Source of the DNA: Cylindrospermum sp. NIES-4074
GTDB taxonomy: Bacteria > Cyanobacteriota > Cyanobacteriia > Cyanobacteriales > Nostocaceae
Direction of reading: 5' to 3'
Length of the DNA: 64,000 nt
Assembly: GCA_003994795.1 (NCBI GenBank)
Contig: AP018269.1
Coordinates: 1-64,000, forward strand
The notes under the pieces are model-generated. The model searched no databases and was not told the origin of the DNA. It saw only the letters and a program-made list of their open reading frames with translations. Made by a program: the position numbers and the translations under genes. The first letter of the stretch is position 1; every line of letters starts with the position of its first letter. Below, in pieces: positions 8,127-16,981 of the stretch.

Positions 8127-9497
8127 ATGGTACTTACAGACTGGAATCAAATTTTAGATAACATTCTACCAGATGAGAGTAATGAAGCCATCATCAGCAA
8201 TGATTTTGTACGACCTCTTATAAAGGCACTTGGATTTAATAAACAAGAGCAGATTCCAGAATTTCCTACAGGAAATGGAACAGTAGATTTTGCTATACGC
8301 AAGAATACTGTGGGTGATATTTTCTCATCTACTAAAACTAATCCCTATTTACTTGTTGAAGTTAAGGCACGAGCAACAGGGTCAGGAGCAAAGATTAATT
8401 TATTAGAAGGCACTCCCCAATACATCAGCACTAGAGAGCAAATAAAAAGATATCTACTTGCTTCTGAGTGCAATACATCTCAATGGGGCATTATTACTAA
8501 TTCAATTCATATTCAATTATTCCGGCGACATGGTAGAGTTGTTGTACCCGCAACTTCTAGCATATTAATTAAAAAAGATAATATTCATAAAATTGTTGCT
8601 GATATCAAACATTTGATTGACCATCCACCCAAAGCATTAATTGTTTGCTTGTATAATGATAAAGGAGGTGTGGGGAAAACTACAACTACTATCAATTTAG
8701 CAGCTACCTTAAGAAACCAGGGCAAGAAAGTTCTGGTAATTGATTTTGATCCACAACAAAGAGATTTAAGTGAGATCCTTAAAGTAGAACCAACAGATGT
8801 TAAAATTTCCGACTGCCTAATTAATAATCAACTAAATATTGCTGATGCCGTTCAGCCTTTTTATTTAACGACTAAATCTAATAAGAAAGTACATATATTC
8901 GATGTCATTCCTTCAGATAAAAAACTAGAAGAATATATGTTACCTGAATATAGTGCCAAAATTCAAAAAGGCCCAGCAAAACTAAGAGATTTAGTTAATA
9001 TTTTTATATATAACTATGATTATATACTGATTGATGCCCCTACTAACTGGACATTTTTTAGTAAAAGTTCTGTATATGCTTCAGATGTGGTACTGATACC
9101 AACTAAACATAATAATTTTGCATCTATTAAAAACGTTGTGAAAGTAATTAAGCAGTTTATTCCCGAAATTCAACAGCAAAGAAATGACGGTAGACCAATT
9201 GCTTTACCAATATTTTTCAATGAGCATAAACCTACTGATGCTTCAATCCATAGAGCCAAAACAGAAATTACAAAAATACTGACTATTAATAATGGACAAA
9301 GACCCATAATAGATAATCAATTATTGCCATACTTTTATCCTAAAGCTAGAAAAGGCAATTTTGATACAACTATATTCCACATTCCAGAATATGCTGTTGT
9401 TTCTAGCGCTGCATTTGCTAATATACCAGCAGTTTTTCAACATAAACATGTGGCTGAATATTATCTCGGTTTGGCTGAGGAGTACTTTATTGTATGA
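8127..9497 (+). CDS. HsdR-N-like nuclease domain fused to ParA-family ATPase
   Basis: 456 residues from ATG 8127 (an in-frame TTG at 8097 would add ten). Residues about 1-145 resemble the N-terminal domain of type I restriction R subunits. DFVRPLIKALGF is the conserved entry helix, and VDFAIR (Asp about 54) with LLVEVKA (Glu about 78, Lys about 80) form a PD-(D/E)XK-like site. Residues about 170-456 are a ParA/Soj ATPase: deviant Walker A KGGVGKTTTT (about 179-188), switch region VIDFDPQQRDLS, and Walker B DYILIDAP. The second gene overlaps by 4 bp (ATGA), so the two are coupled. Base composition is more AT-rich than the neighbours. The domain union is unusual; whether it cuts DNA is not shown. 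Confidence 0.82.
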   Translation: MVLTDWNQILDNILPDESNEAIISNDFVRPLIKALGFNKQEQIPEFPTGNGTVDFAIRKNTVGDIFSSTKTNPYLLVEVKARATGSGAKINLLEGTPQYISTREQIKRYLLASECNTSQWGIITNSIHIQLFRRHGRVVVPATSSILIKKDNIHKIVADIKHLIDHPPKALIVCLYNDKGGVGKTTTTINLAATLRNQGKKVLVIDFDPQQRDLSEILKVEPTDVKISDCLINNQLNIADAVQPFYLTTKSNKKVHIFDVIPSDKKLEEYMLPEYSAKIQKGPAKLRDLVNIFIYNYDYILIDAPTNWTFFSKSSVYASDVVLIPTKHNNFASIKNVVKVIKQFIPEIQQQRNDGRPIALPIFFNEHKPTDASIHRAKTEITKILTINNGQRPIIDNQLLPYFYPKARKGNFDTTIFHIPEYAVVSSAAFANIPAVFQHKHVAEYYLGLAEEYFIV

Positions 9498-10291
9498 GTG
9501 ATTTTGATAATATTGGCAAACTAATGCATCTTCCCTTAGAAGATATTGAGTCTGGAGAGAAGTTTTCTGAATCGGAATTTATTATTAAAGGAGCAGCAGA
9601 GGCAGTTTTAAAAGCAGATGGGCGAAATTGGATTCCTCTAATTGTCAAAGAAACTAGTGACGGTAAATATGAAGTTATTAGCAATCAATTTATATATGCA
9701 GTTGCTCAACAAGCTGAGTTAGAGCGGGTTTGGTGTATAGTAATTTCACCTGAGACTCAAATTATTGAACAGGTAAAAATTTTGGCTAGAGAAGTAACTC
9801 CTAAAGTAAATCTATCCACAGCATCAAGAGATACGATTCTAGCCGCACTGAGATACTTAATTGCAGAACCAGGTAGTGCATTAAAAGGTGTAGATCCTAT
9901 CGTTGCTACAAACAGAATTGCAGCAGCAGAGCGGGAAAAGTGGTCAGATTTTAACCCTATTACTACTTTAAAATGTGGTATTACTAAAGGCAAAAAATTA
10001 GATGCTCTGACTAAAGTGTTCTTTTTACCATCACCTCAGAAACTTCCACCACCGCCACCATTACCAGAGATTATTAGTATTAAACGTGCTTCCAGGGATG
10101 AAATATTTACTCGTTTAAGTTATTTATCCAAATACAAAATAGATAACTTTGAAGTTGATGTAGAAAAAGCATCTGACATTATATTCAGTGAAAGTAAAGG
10201 TAAATGGAAAAGCTTAAATCCTATTTCTAAACTTGACTGTGGTATTGATGCTAAAAAAATCAAGACTCTGAAAAAAGTGTTTAGTCTCTAA
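9494..10291 (+). CDS. ParB-like protein with two C-terminal helical repeats
   Basis: 265 residues, start ATG overlapping the stop of the ParA fusion. Residues about 8-92 look like a divergent ParB/Srx-type domain: LPLEDIESGE, then GRNWIPLIVKE and KYEVISNQFIYAVAQQA, in the order beta-strand, ligand loop and helix of ParB N-domains. The usual GERR-type CTP/phosphate motif is replaced by ISNQF. The C-terminal part has two related units of about 65 residues, starting ASRDTILAALRYL and ASRDEIFTRLSYL. Each ends in NPI, CGI and a Leu-Lys-rich KVF, separated by a Pro-run linker (PPPPPPLPE). I do not recognise the repeat. By position it is the partner of the ParA ATPase. Confidence 0.75.
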   Translation: MSDFDNIGKLMHLPLEDIESGEKFSESEFIIKGAAEAVLKADGRNWIPLIVKETSDGKYEVISNQFIYAVAQQAELERVWCIVISPETQIIEQVKILAREVTPKVNLSTASRDTILAALRYLIAEPGSALKGVDPIVATNRIAAAEREKWSDFNPITTLKCGITKGKKLDALTKVFFLPSPQKLPPPPPLPEIISIKRASRDEIFTRLSYLSKYKIDNFEVDVEKASDIIFSESKGKWKSLNPISKLDCGIDAKKIKTLKKVFSL

Positions 10292-10374
10292 TCTCACTAG
10301 TTAGGATTAAAAGCATTAGCTGGGTTAAAGCTCATATTATTAAGTAGCTCAACCTAACAAAAGTAAGATGTAGT

Positions 10375-10508
10375 AGTGGCGTGACATAGCTAAAATAGTG
10401 CATTATCTTTTTCTTGTAGAACAGGCGTCTCGCCTGTTTTGGGAGGGCGAGACGCCCACCCCACAAGAAGCTTCATTTTATGCATCATTTTAGTCTTGCC
10501 ACGCCACT
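10375..10508. mobile_element. MITE-like element with about 28-bp terminal inverted repeats
   Basis: 134 bp. The left end AGTGGCGTGACATAGCTAAA and the reverse complement of the right end AGTGGCGTGGCAAGACTAAA match imperfectly over about 28 bp. The interior holds two GGCGTCTCGCC-type palindromes. There is no coding capacity and no clear target duplication. A second, rearranged copy of the right end lies at 29379. It closes the AT-rich ParA island on the right. Confidence 0.75.
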
Positions 10509-10577
10509 CCGATTGTTTTATGTTTAATTAAGTTGATCTACTCTCTAGACCGTTCAGATTCAACCGTAAAGATGAGG

Positions 10578-12629
10578 TTACTTCTTAACAATCAACTCTT
10601 GAGAGTTTTTCACCAAGCGAATAAATTCATCTCGGTAGCCTTCCTGATCTTCTCCCTTCGACTGAGTTGCTAATTTCAACACCAAATCATAGTTGGCATT
10701 CCCCTTATACTCAGAGTCCCGCAGTAACATACCAAAAGTAGCCACCGCAGCAGCAAATTTCAGGTTTGTAGAAGGAACTTGGTCAATGTTGAGATTATTA
10801 TCTTGGATTGTTTGGGTAATGAGTTGACTGGTGCTATCTTGAGGCAATTTGTAGCGCAGTTTCACCAACATCAACTCATTATTAGCAGCATCCGGGACAG
10901 CTGCATTAGGTTGCTGATATCGCAAGGGGTCTACCTTCGGTAATTTAACATCGCTCTCAATACCGGCGGGAATGATTTCATAAAGTGCGGTTACAGAATG
11001 ACCAGCACCAATATCCCCAGCATCTTTTTTGTCGTCATTGAAATCTTGATTTTGCAACAAGCGGTTTTCATAACCAATCAAGCGGTATGCTTGGACTTTT
11101 TGCGGATTAAACTCCACCTGAATTTTGACATCTTTGGCAATAGTAAACAAAGTTCCTCGAATGTCGTTAACTAATACTTTTTTAGCTTCCAAAAGAGTAT
11201 CAATGTAGGCATAGTTGCCGTTACCCTTATCAGCTAATTGTTCCATTTTTCCATCTTTGTAGTTGCCGGTGCCAAATCCCAGAACAGTGAGGAAAATTCC
11301 CTGATCTCGCTTTTGTTCAATTAATCGAGTCAGGTCGGCATCACTAGAAACCCCTACGTTAAAGTCACCATCAGTAGCTAGAATTACCCGATTATTACCA
11401 GATTTGAGGAAGCTTTGTTTAGCTATTTTGTAAGCTAATTCAATACCCTGACCACCAGCAGTAGAACCACCTGCCTCTAGGCGATCGATCGCCGCCCGAA
11501 TCCTGGTTTTTTGACTGCCAGCGGTAGCAGGTAAGACTAATCCAGCATTGCCAGCGTAGACAACTAAACTCACCCGGTCTTCAGGACGCAATTGGTTCAC
11601 CAGTAACTTGAGGGACTGTTTCACCAAGGGTAGTTTGTTAGGTTCATTCATGGAACCGGAGACATCAATCAGAAATACCAAGTTACTGGGGGGTAAAGTT
11701 TCACTCTCTAGGCGTTTTCCTTGTAAACCCACCTGTACCAGCTTATGTTTAGGATTCCAGGGAGCAGCAGCAACTTCAGTAGTGACAGAAAAAGGGCTTT
11801 GGCCTTTTGGTTGGGGATAATTGTAAGTAAAGTAGTTGATCAGTTCCTCAATTCGCACTGCATCCTTAGGTGGCAATTGCCCTTCAGTAATAAATCGTCG
11901 CACGTTGCTATAGGATGCTGTATCTACATCAATGGAAAAGGTAGAAAGAGGGTCATTACTAACACGACGAAAGGGATTATCTTCAATGCGGTTGTAGTTC
12001 TCTGTATTGAATCTGCCACCCGCTTGAGATTCATCGGCTGACATCCGATCAAAATTGCCAACAGGTACAGGTGCGGCAAGGGGAGATAACTTCGGTGCAG
12101 CTGCATTCTGATTGCGAATTCTGGGAACCCCAGGAACTCGAGAGGCTCCACCCTCGCGTTGGAGTGATGGTTTAGCTGTTGTGGTTCCCTGAGCCTGATT
12201 AGGAATATTAGCATTAGGGACTTCCAACTTCTCCACCTCATCCCCCAGGGTTGCTAACTCTGGTGCAAATGCTCTCTGCAAACGTTGCAGAGTTTTAATG
12301 TCTGCTTGAGCGACTTTCTTGGGGTCAGTTGCTAGTAGTTCATTAATTCGCTCCTGGCAAGCATTTAAGACTGCGGCAAACTCAGTCCGAGTCACAGGAC
12401 GAGTACCAAAATTCTGGACGAAAACAACGCAACTATACCGTTGTCTCAATGCTTGGAGTGCTTGGTAGTCAGGATGACTAGGTTGAATGGGGGACGCTGG
12501 CACGGAGGCGACTGGAGCAGCATCGGTGACAGACTGACGCAAAACTGCAATTGTGGGTGGCAGTATTAACAATAACAGTGCTAGACCACTCACACGCTGC
12601 CAAATTTTCAACGGAATGCGGTTTGACAT
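10578..12629 (-). CDS. YfbK-type VWA protein with SLH-like N-terminus
   Basis: 683 residues. The N-terminal hydrophobic segment (about 11-30) is a signal peptide or anchor. Residues about 55-100 (LQALRQRYSCV then RPVTRTEFAAVLNACQERIN) resemble the SLH motif of cyanobacterial outer-membrane proteins. The middle has the YfbK family entry block NPFRRVSNDPLSTFSIDVDT (about 218-237). The VWA domain follows with MIDAS motif DVSGSMN (about 324-330) and ATDGDFN, then the family's C-terminal domain. The combination suggests an exported protein holding partners at the cell wall. The function of the YfbK family is not established. It is monocistronic, preceded by a 256-bp gap that holds a palindromic repeat. 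Confidence 0.85.
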   Translation of the reverse strand: MSNRIPLKIWQRVSGLALLLLILPPTIAVLRQSVTDAAPVASVPASPIQPSHPDYQALQALRQRYSCVVFVQNFGTRPVTRTEFAAVLNACQERINELLATDPKKVAQADIKTLQRLQRAFAPELATLGDEVEKLEVPNANIPNQAQGTTTAKPSLQREGGASRVPGVPRIRNQNAAAPKLSPLAAPVPVGNFDRMSADESQAGGRFNTENYNRIEDNPFRRVSNDPLSTFSIDVDTASYSNVRRFITEGQLPPKDAVRIEELINYFTYNYPQPKGQSPFSVTTEVAAAPWNPKHKLVQVGLQGKRLESETLPPSNLVFLIDVSGSMNEPNKLPLVKQSLKLLVNQLRPEDRVSLVVYAGNAGLVLPATAGSQKTRIRAAIDRLEAGGSTAGGQGIELAYKIAKQSFLKSGNNRVILATDGDFNVGVSSDADLTRLIEQKRDQGIFLTVLGFGTGNYKDGKMEQLADKGNGNYAYIDTLLEAKKVLVNDIRGTLFTIAKDVKIQVEFNPQKVQAYRLIGYENRLLQNQDFNDDKKDAGDIGAGHSVTALYEIIPAGIESDVKLPKVDPLRYQQPNAAVPDAANNELMLVKLRYKLPQDSTSQLITQTIQDNNLNIDQVPSTNLKFAAAVATFGMLLRDSEYKGNANYDLVLKLATQSKGEDQEGYRDEFIRLVKNSQELIVKK

Positions 12630-12792
12630 GGCTAAATCCTCACATTAAATCTACGTTCTTTTATGCCTGAAGCTCGCATTTATCCACAATAGTCCTCAGT
12701 AGCATCAGATTTGCTATTGTTGCAGTTTTGGTAACTGTAACAGGGCAAAATACCGTAATTTTATTTCCACACTTAAGTCATTTTTTACAGCA

Positions 12793-12820
12793 GTAGAGAC
12801 GTTGCATGCAACGTCTCTAC
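12793..12820. repeat. 28-bp dispersed palindrome, copy 2
   Basis: A perfect palindrome with half-site GTAGAGACGTTGCA, placed between two genes read leftwards (before the YfbK-type gene and after rtcA). The outer 11 bases equal those of copies at 3775, 38575 and 63442, while the centre differs. Confidence 0.93.
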
Positions 12821-12885
12821 ATGGGTTTGAATGAAGATTATGTAGTGTATTGAACGGAAAACTGTTGTAAGACATGAAGGAGATC

Positions 12886-13932
12886 CTAAGCATTCCCAGG
12901 CATTACCACCACTATCTTTTCGGCCTCATCTACCCTTACCCGCGCCAAGCCAAATTGCTCAATTACTGCTGCATTTGTCGTTAAATGAGTACTCACCTCA
13001 GCCACCCGATACTGACTACCCTGTGACGCCAAAGCAGCAGGTAACAATAACTGATCTCCTAAATGTTGATCCACAGGTGCGCCGGTATGATGAAACTTCA
13101 GCAATTCCTCACAAGCGATATCTGCAACCTTTTCTGCGGCTAACCGCAAACGTCCCAACCCACTAAATCCAGCCAAGCTATTTTTATATTCAGAAGTTAA
13201 GAAAATTCCCGCCCCCGGTGCAACGCCTTTTTCTCGCAACGCTTGCACACCCACTTTTAATCCTGCTTCCTGTAACAAATTTTCGGCACGATTCGCCATG
13301 CGTTGGGGAATATGAGAAGGTAATTCTGTCACCACCGCCAGTCCCCGCACCCGTTCTAAATCTCCCCGTTCTAGCAGATTAATACCGTTAAAGCTACTAA
13401 CACCACTAATCTGTATCTCTACCTCTCCCCCACCTTGGGGATACCACCCCCAAGCGCCTAACTTGATTTTTGCCTCTACACCCATACGCTGTAACATTGG
13501 CAAATAAACTTGCTCAATATAGGACATTGTGGGACTAAAAATCACATGAGTTCCACCCCGCAGGGTTATTTGAGAATTACCAGTTGCTAAAGCTAAGGGT
13601 AAAAGAACAGTTTGTAAAACTAAAGTAACTGCACCAGCAGAACCGTTTGGCTGTGCTTCCCTGACATCAAAAATATAATTTCCCGCCTGCACAGGACTAC
13701 CAGGAATGAACTCTAACATCATTGAACCCAAAGCATCACCCCGCAATTGGGCCTGACAAATTCTCGCCGCAGCACGAACTGAGGTTAAATGTTGTGGTGC
13801 TAAACCTGGTTTTGGGCGTCCAGCGCGTATCCCTGTAATGCGAATGGCTTGGCCTGTGATGGCGGCTAAACTCAGGGAAGTGCGAAGGACTTGTCCACCT
13901 CCCTCACCGTAGGAACCGTCAATTTCAATCAT
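12886..13932 (-). CDS. rtcA: RNA 3'-terminal phosphate cyclase
   Basis: 348 residues, the normal RtcA length. The start has IDGSYGEGGGQVLRTSLSL (about residues 4-22), diagnostic for the family. RAGRPKPGLAPQHLTSVRAA follows, and HLGDQLLLPAAL (about 311-322) contains the His that is adenylated in RtcA. The enzyme converts RNA 3'-phosphate ends to 2',3'-cyclic phosphate using ATP. No rtcB ligase or rtcR regulator is adjacent, so any RNA repair partner must lie elsewhere. Motifs are intact. Confidence 0.95.
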   Translation of the reverse strand: MIEIDGSYGEGGGQVLRTSLSLAAITGQAIRITGIRAGRPKPGLAPQHLTSVRAAARICQAQLRGDALGSMMLEFIPGSPVQAGNYIFDVREAQPNGSAGAVTLVLQTVLLPLALATGNSQITLRGGTHVIFSPTMSYIEQVYLPMLQRMGVEAKIKLGAWGWYPQGGGEVEIQISGVSSFNGINLLERGDLERVRGLAVVTELPSHIPQRMANRAENLLQEAGLKVGVQALREKGVAPGAGIFLTSEYKNSLAGFSGLGRLRLAAEKVADIACEELLKFHHTGAPVDQHLGDQLLLPAALASQGSQYRVAEVSTHLTTNAAVIEQFGLARVRVDEAEKIVVVMPGNA

Positions 13933-13987
13933 GGGTGATGTTGGATATTTAATTTAGACTACTGGCAAAAATCCTGGCTGATTTTTT

Positions 13988-14056
13988 GAACCACAGATGA
14001 ACCACGAGATTTGCACAGTTTATTTATCTGTGTTTATCTGTGTTTATCTGTGGTTC
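13988..14056. repeat. Inverted dispersed repeat (GAACCACAG family)
   Basis: The left arm GAACCACAGATGAAC pairs with a right arm ending GTTTATCTGTGGTTC. Between them a unit TTTATCTGTG is repeated three times. A related sequence (AACCACAGATAAACACAG) lies at about 22259. Confidence 0.8.
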
Positions 14057-14134
14057 CATTTTCATAAAATTGACTTTGACAACGGGTTTATTTTTGATTG
14101 TGCCTATGATTCTAGAAACCACAGCGCAAATCTT

Positions 14135-15490
14135 TTAATTGGGAATTTTGAATTTCAACACCTTGCTTTTACCCGGATTCATCAATCCATAGGGGTCAAC
14201 CATTTCTTTAAATTTTAACTGCTCTGGGTCAATAACTTTTCTACCCCCATCTTCAATAATATATGTGTGGGGATTGGCGATCGCTACACCTTGGGCTTCG
14301 AGATAGTGGATAATCTCGTTGAGACGTTCTTCTGTGGTGTAGCGCACGAGTTGCAAAGCGCCGGGAGTTGCCCTACCCTTCACCCGCATAAATTCGACGT
14401 GCATCATCGCTTCATCACCAAAATGATGATACATCTCTTCTAGTAGTTGCAGATTAGAATCTGTGGGGAACATACTTTGCAAATACGTTATGGAAGTATC
14501 AACAGTCCGGGCGTGTAATGTTGTGTGGTTCCAGGTAAATTCTGCTAAATTCACCCCTTTACCTGCTTCTTGGGCTGGTTTTTCATAGGTGATTTGTCCG
14601 CCGTATTGCTGTACTAACCCTGGTAAAAATTCTAAGCTGGGTTCTGCAATGAGCAAAAATACTGCGTGTGTGCCTTCAGGGATATATTGCCGCAAAGCAG
14701 TAAAGTATTGAGGAATTGGGGCGGCAAAGACGGAAATTAGCTTTTTAATTATGCCATCAGCATCACCAAGGTATTGCCCAAACTTGGCTGCTGTGATGAA
14801 GTCGTCAAAGGTGACAATTACCTCTGCCCAAGGATAAGCTGGCCCCAAGGGGATTTCAACTTGGGTAATGATGCCATTAATGCCCCAAGCGTGGTTGACT
14901 TTTTGCACATCGTCGCCGCGTAACTCAATGATGCGGGGATTTTCTTCTAATGTTACGACTCGTAGAGCGAGGATATTTCCGCGATCGCCTAATAACCCAT
15001 ATTGTATCGAGCCAATGCCCCCACTGCCACCAGCAATAAATCCGCCAATGGTTGCTGTGCGGTAGGTTGACGGGGCCATTCGCATTTCCCAGCCAATTTC
15101 TCGCGCTTTTTTATCCAGTGCAGCCAATTTCACCCCAGCTTCCACCCGCGCTACTCCTGGTTTTACCCAAGGAATTTCCTGCATCCGCGTCATATCAACA
15201 ATGACACCACCATGCAAGGGTACGCATTGTCCATAATTCCCTGTTCCTGCACCTCGTACAGTCACAGGGACTCTGTATTTAGCGCAGGTAGCAGCTACTT
15301 TTAACACTTCTTGTTCATTGGCGGGACGTACTACAATATCTCCCACTTTTCCCGCTAGTTTTGGCACTAGCACGGGGCTAAAGGTGTGGTAATCTTGCGA
15401 TAATTTGGCTACTTGGGTTGAGTCTGTAATAATTTCCATGCCTGCAAAGGCATTAATTAAGGCATCTAAGTTAGTTGGTGTTGTCGTCAT
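14135..15490 (-). CDS. FAD-linked oxidase (GlcD-type, FAD_binding_4)
   Basis: 451 residues. The PCMH-type FAD domain is clear: VVRPANEQEVLKVAATCAKY (about 50-69), the diphosphate loop VTVRGAGTGNYGQCVPLHGG (about 75-94) and the GGFIAGGSGGIGSIQYG segment (about 149-165). The C-terminal cap ends with IDPEQLKFKEMVDPYGLMNP, as in glycolate/lactate-type and other hydroxyacid oxidases. The substrate cannot be named. No iron-sulphur subunit gene is adjacent, unlike glcDEF. Its start ATG at 15490 faces a 600-bp gene-free region. Confidence 0.87.
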   Translation of the reverse strand: MTTTPTNLDALINAFAGMEIITDSTQVAKLSQDYHTFSPVLVPKLAGKVGDIVVRPANEQEVLKVAATCAKYRVPVTVRGAGTGNYGQCVPLHGGVIVDMTRMQEIPWVKPGVARVEAGVKLAALDKKAREIGWEMRMAPSTYRTATIGGFIAGGSGGIGSIQYGLLGDRGNILALRVVTLEENPRIIELRGDDVQKVNHAWGINGIITQVEIPLGPAYPWAEVIVTFDDFITAAKFGQYLGDADGIIKKLISVFAAPIPQYFTALRQYIPEGTHAVFLLIAEPSLEFLPGLVQQYGGQITYEKPAQEAGKGVNLAEFTWNHTTLHARTVDTSITYLQSMFPTDSNLQLLEEMYHHFGDEAMMHVEFMRVKGRATPGALQLVRYTTEERLNEIIHYLEAQGVAIANPHTYIIEDGGRKVIDPEQLKFKEMVDPYGLMNPGKSKVLKFKIPN

Positions 15491-16092
15491 AGTTCATATC
15501 CTTTTTTAATGCAGAGAGATGCAGAGAAGTTAGTTCTGTATATCCCTCTAATTTTAAAAACTCTCATTTTCATACCATTTGCTGAAGATAACGTCAGATA
15601 AGACGCCAAAATTTCCGCATTGACAGAATAACAAAGTAATCCATTGATAAAAATAAATCATCTACTAATAGGTATGTGTAGCCCATCGCTTAGACTCATT
15701 CCGCTTCAATAGCTTTGTCATCCGTTGCCTGCAAAAAAGGTGAAAGTTCCAGAAGCTGTCACCAGGGGCAAATTAACCTGGAAGTAAGTATTGCGGGACA
15801 CAACGGTTGAAACCTTGGCCCAGCAAAGATCATAAGAATAAGAGTGCATTTGCCGTATTAAAATCATAAATTTCCTATGCATATCGTGAATTAAATGTAT
15901 TTCCGAATACGTCTAAAAAGATAATCGTAATGCTACGATTCGTCTTGAGTTCAAGTCAAACTCTTTCAAACCTTCGGAGCCTCAAATCCTTTTCAGCCAA
16001 GCATTTTTGTCTATTTTGATGCCTCTTGATCAGGATCGTATCGAGGCTTGAAAGAGTATACGACTGCCGTTATCAAGGTGAGTGAATATACA
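15491..16092. other. Gene-free region with a candidate operator
   Basis: No gene was recognised. A perfect inverted repeat, AATCGTA-ATGC-TACGATT (15923-15940), lies about 150 bp before the next gene and could be an operator or small hairpin. A short frame at 15729-15779 (containing KKVKVPEAVTRGKLTWK) ends quickly and is not supported. AAGGTGAG at 16075-16082 is the ribosome site of the next gene. Confidence 0.45.
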
Positions 16093-16764
16093 ATGAAGAT
16101 CAAAACTCTAATTTCCTCTATTAGCGCTATCTGCTTTAGCCTTGTTGTGGCACTCAGTGTGATTTTTATGCCTGCTGAAGCAGCTTCTGCTGTAAGTATC
16201 AGTGAGCTAGTAAACAAACCTGTTCTCATTGAAAATCTAGTGACAAAGCGGTATCTATTTTCCGATGGAGACCCCATCAAAGGAAACCGTGGAGATGAGG
16301 GCGGCTGGCTAATCTCCAGCGGCTTTGCAAGTCCTAAAGTTGTGGGGGCTGATGCCAATTACTACAACCGTGCCCTTTGGAAGATCATCCCAAGTGGTAA
16401 TAGTTATCTCATCGAAAATCAAGAGACAAAGCGGTATCTATTTTCCGATGGAGACCCCATCAAAGGAAACCGTGGAGATGAAGGTGGCTGGCTAATCTCC
16501 AGCGGCTTTGCAAGTCCTAAAGTTGTGGGAACTGATGCCAATTACTACAATCGTGCCCTTTGGAAGATTATCCCAAATGGTGATAATTTTATCATTGAAA
16601 ATCAAGAGACAAAGCGGTATCTATTTTCCGATGGAGACCCCATCAAAGGAAACCGTGGAGATGAGGGCGGCTGGCTAATCTCCAGCGGTTTTGCAAGTCC
16701 TAAAGTTGTGGGAACTGATGCCAATTACTACAATCGTGCCCTTTGGAAGATTATAGCTAAATAA
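16093..16764 (+). CDS. Secreted protein of three near-identical 61-residue repeats, lectin-like
   Basis: 223 residues from ATG 16093, chosen because it gives a clean signal peptide (MKIKTLISSISAICFSLVVA, cleavage likely after AEAASA) and an AAGGTGAG site. The mature part is three repeats of 61 residues (16225, 16408, 16591), each with TKRYLFSDGDPIKGNRGDEG, then GGWLISSGF, and closing with NRALWKI. The three-fold architecture with a W-K-I ending recalls ricin-type beta-trefoil lectins, whose lobes are usually 40-50 residues; this is inference. The repeats are nearly identical also in DNA, implying recent amplification or gene conversion. No neighbouring partner is evident. Confidence 0.8.
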   Translation: MKIKTLISSISAICFSLVVALSVIFMPAEAASAVSISELVNKPVLIENLVTKRYLFSDGDPIKGNRGDEGGWLISSGFASPKVVGADANYYNRALWKIIPSGNSYLIENQETKRYLFSDGDPIKGNRGDEGGWLISSGFASPKVVGTDANYYNRALWKIIPNGDNFIIENQETKRYLFSDGDPIKGNRGDEGGWLISSGFASPKVVGTDANYYNRALWKIIAK

Positions 16765-16981
16765 CGCAAAATCAGGTCTTGTCTCTATCGGTGGTGGAAG
16801 TTACAGAGTGCCTTCGTAAGTTGGGTTGAAAGGACGGAACATAACAAAAAACTTACTCTGGCTAGGTGGCACTTCGTTAAAAGTTCCATAGCTAAAGTTG
16901 AGACTTAGTATTGCTTCTTTTAGCTTCTGTTGGGGGATGCTTATTTTAACTGCAAGCATCTCCTTATTTTTTTGGTGAAAA

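Noticed and set aside
11608-12241. Several frames opposite the YfbK-type gene
   Set aside because: They are shadows of a well-supported gene with intact motifs.
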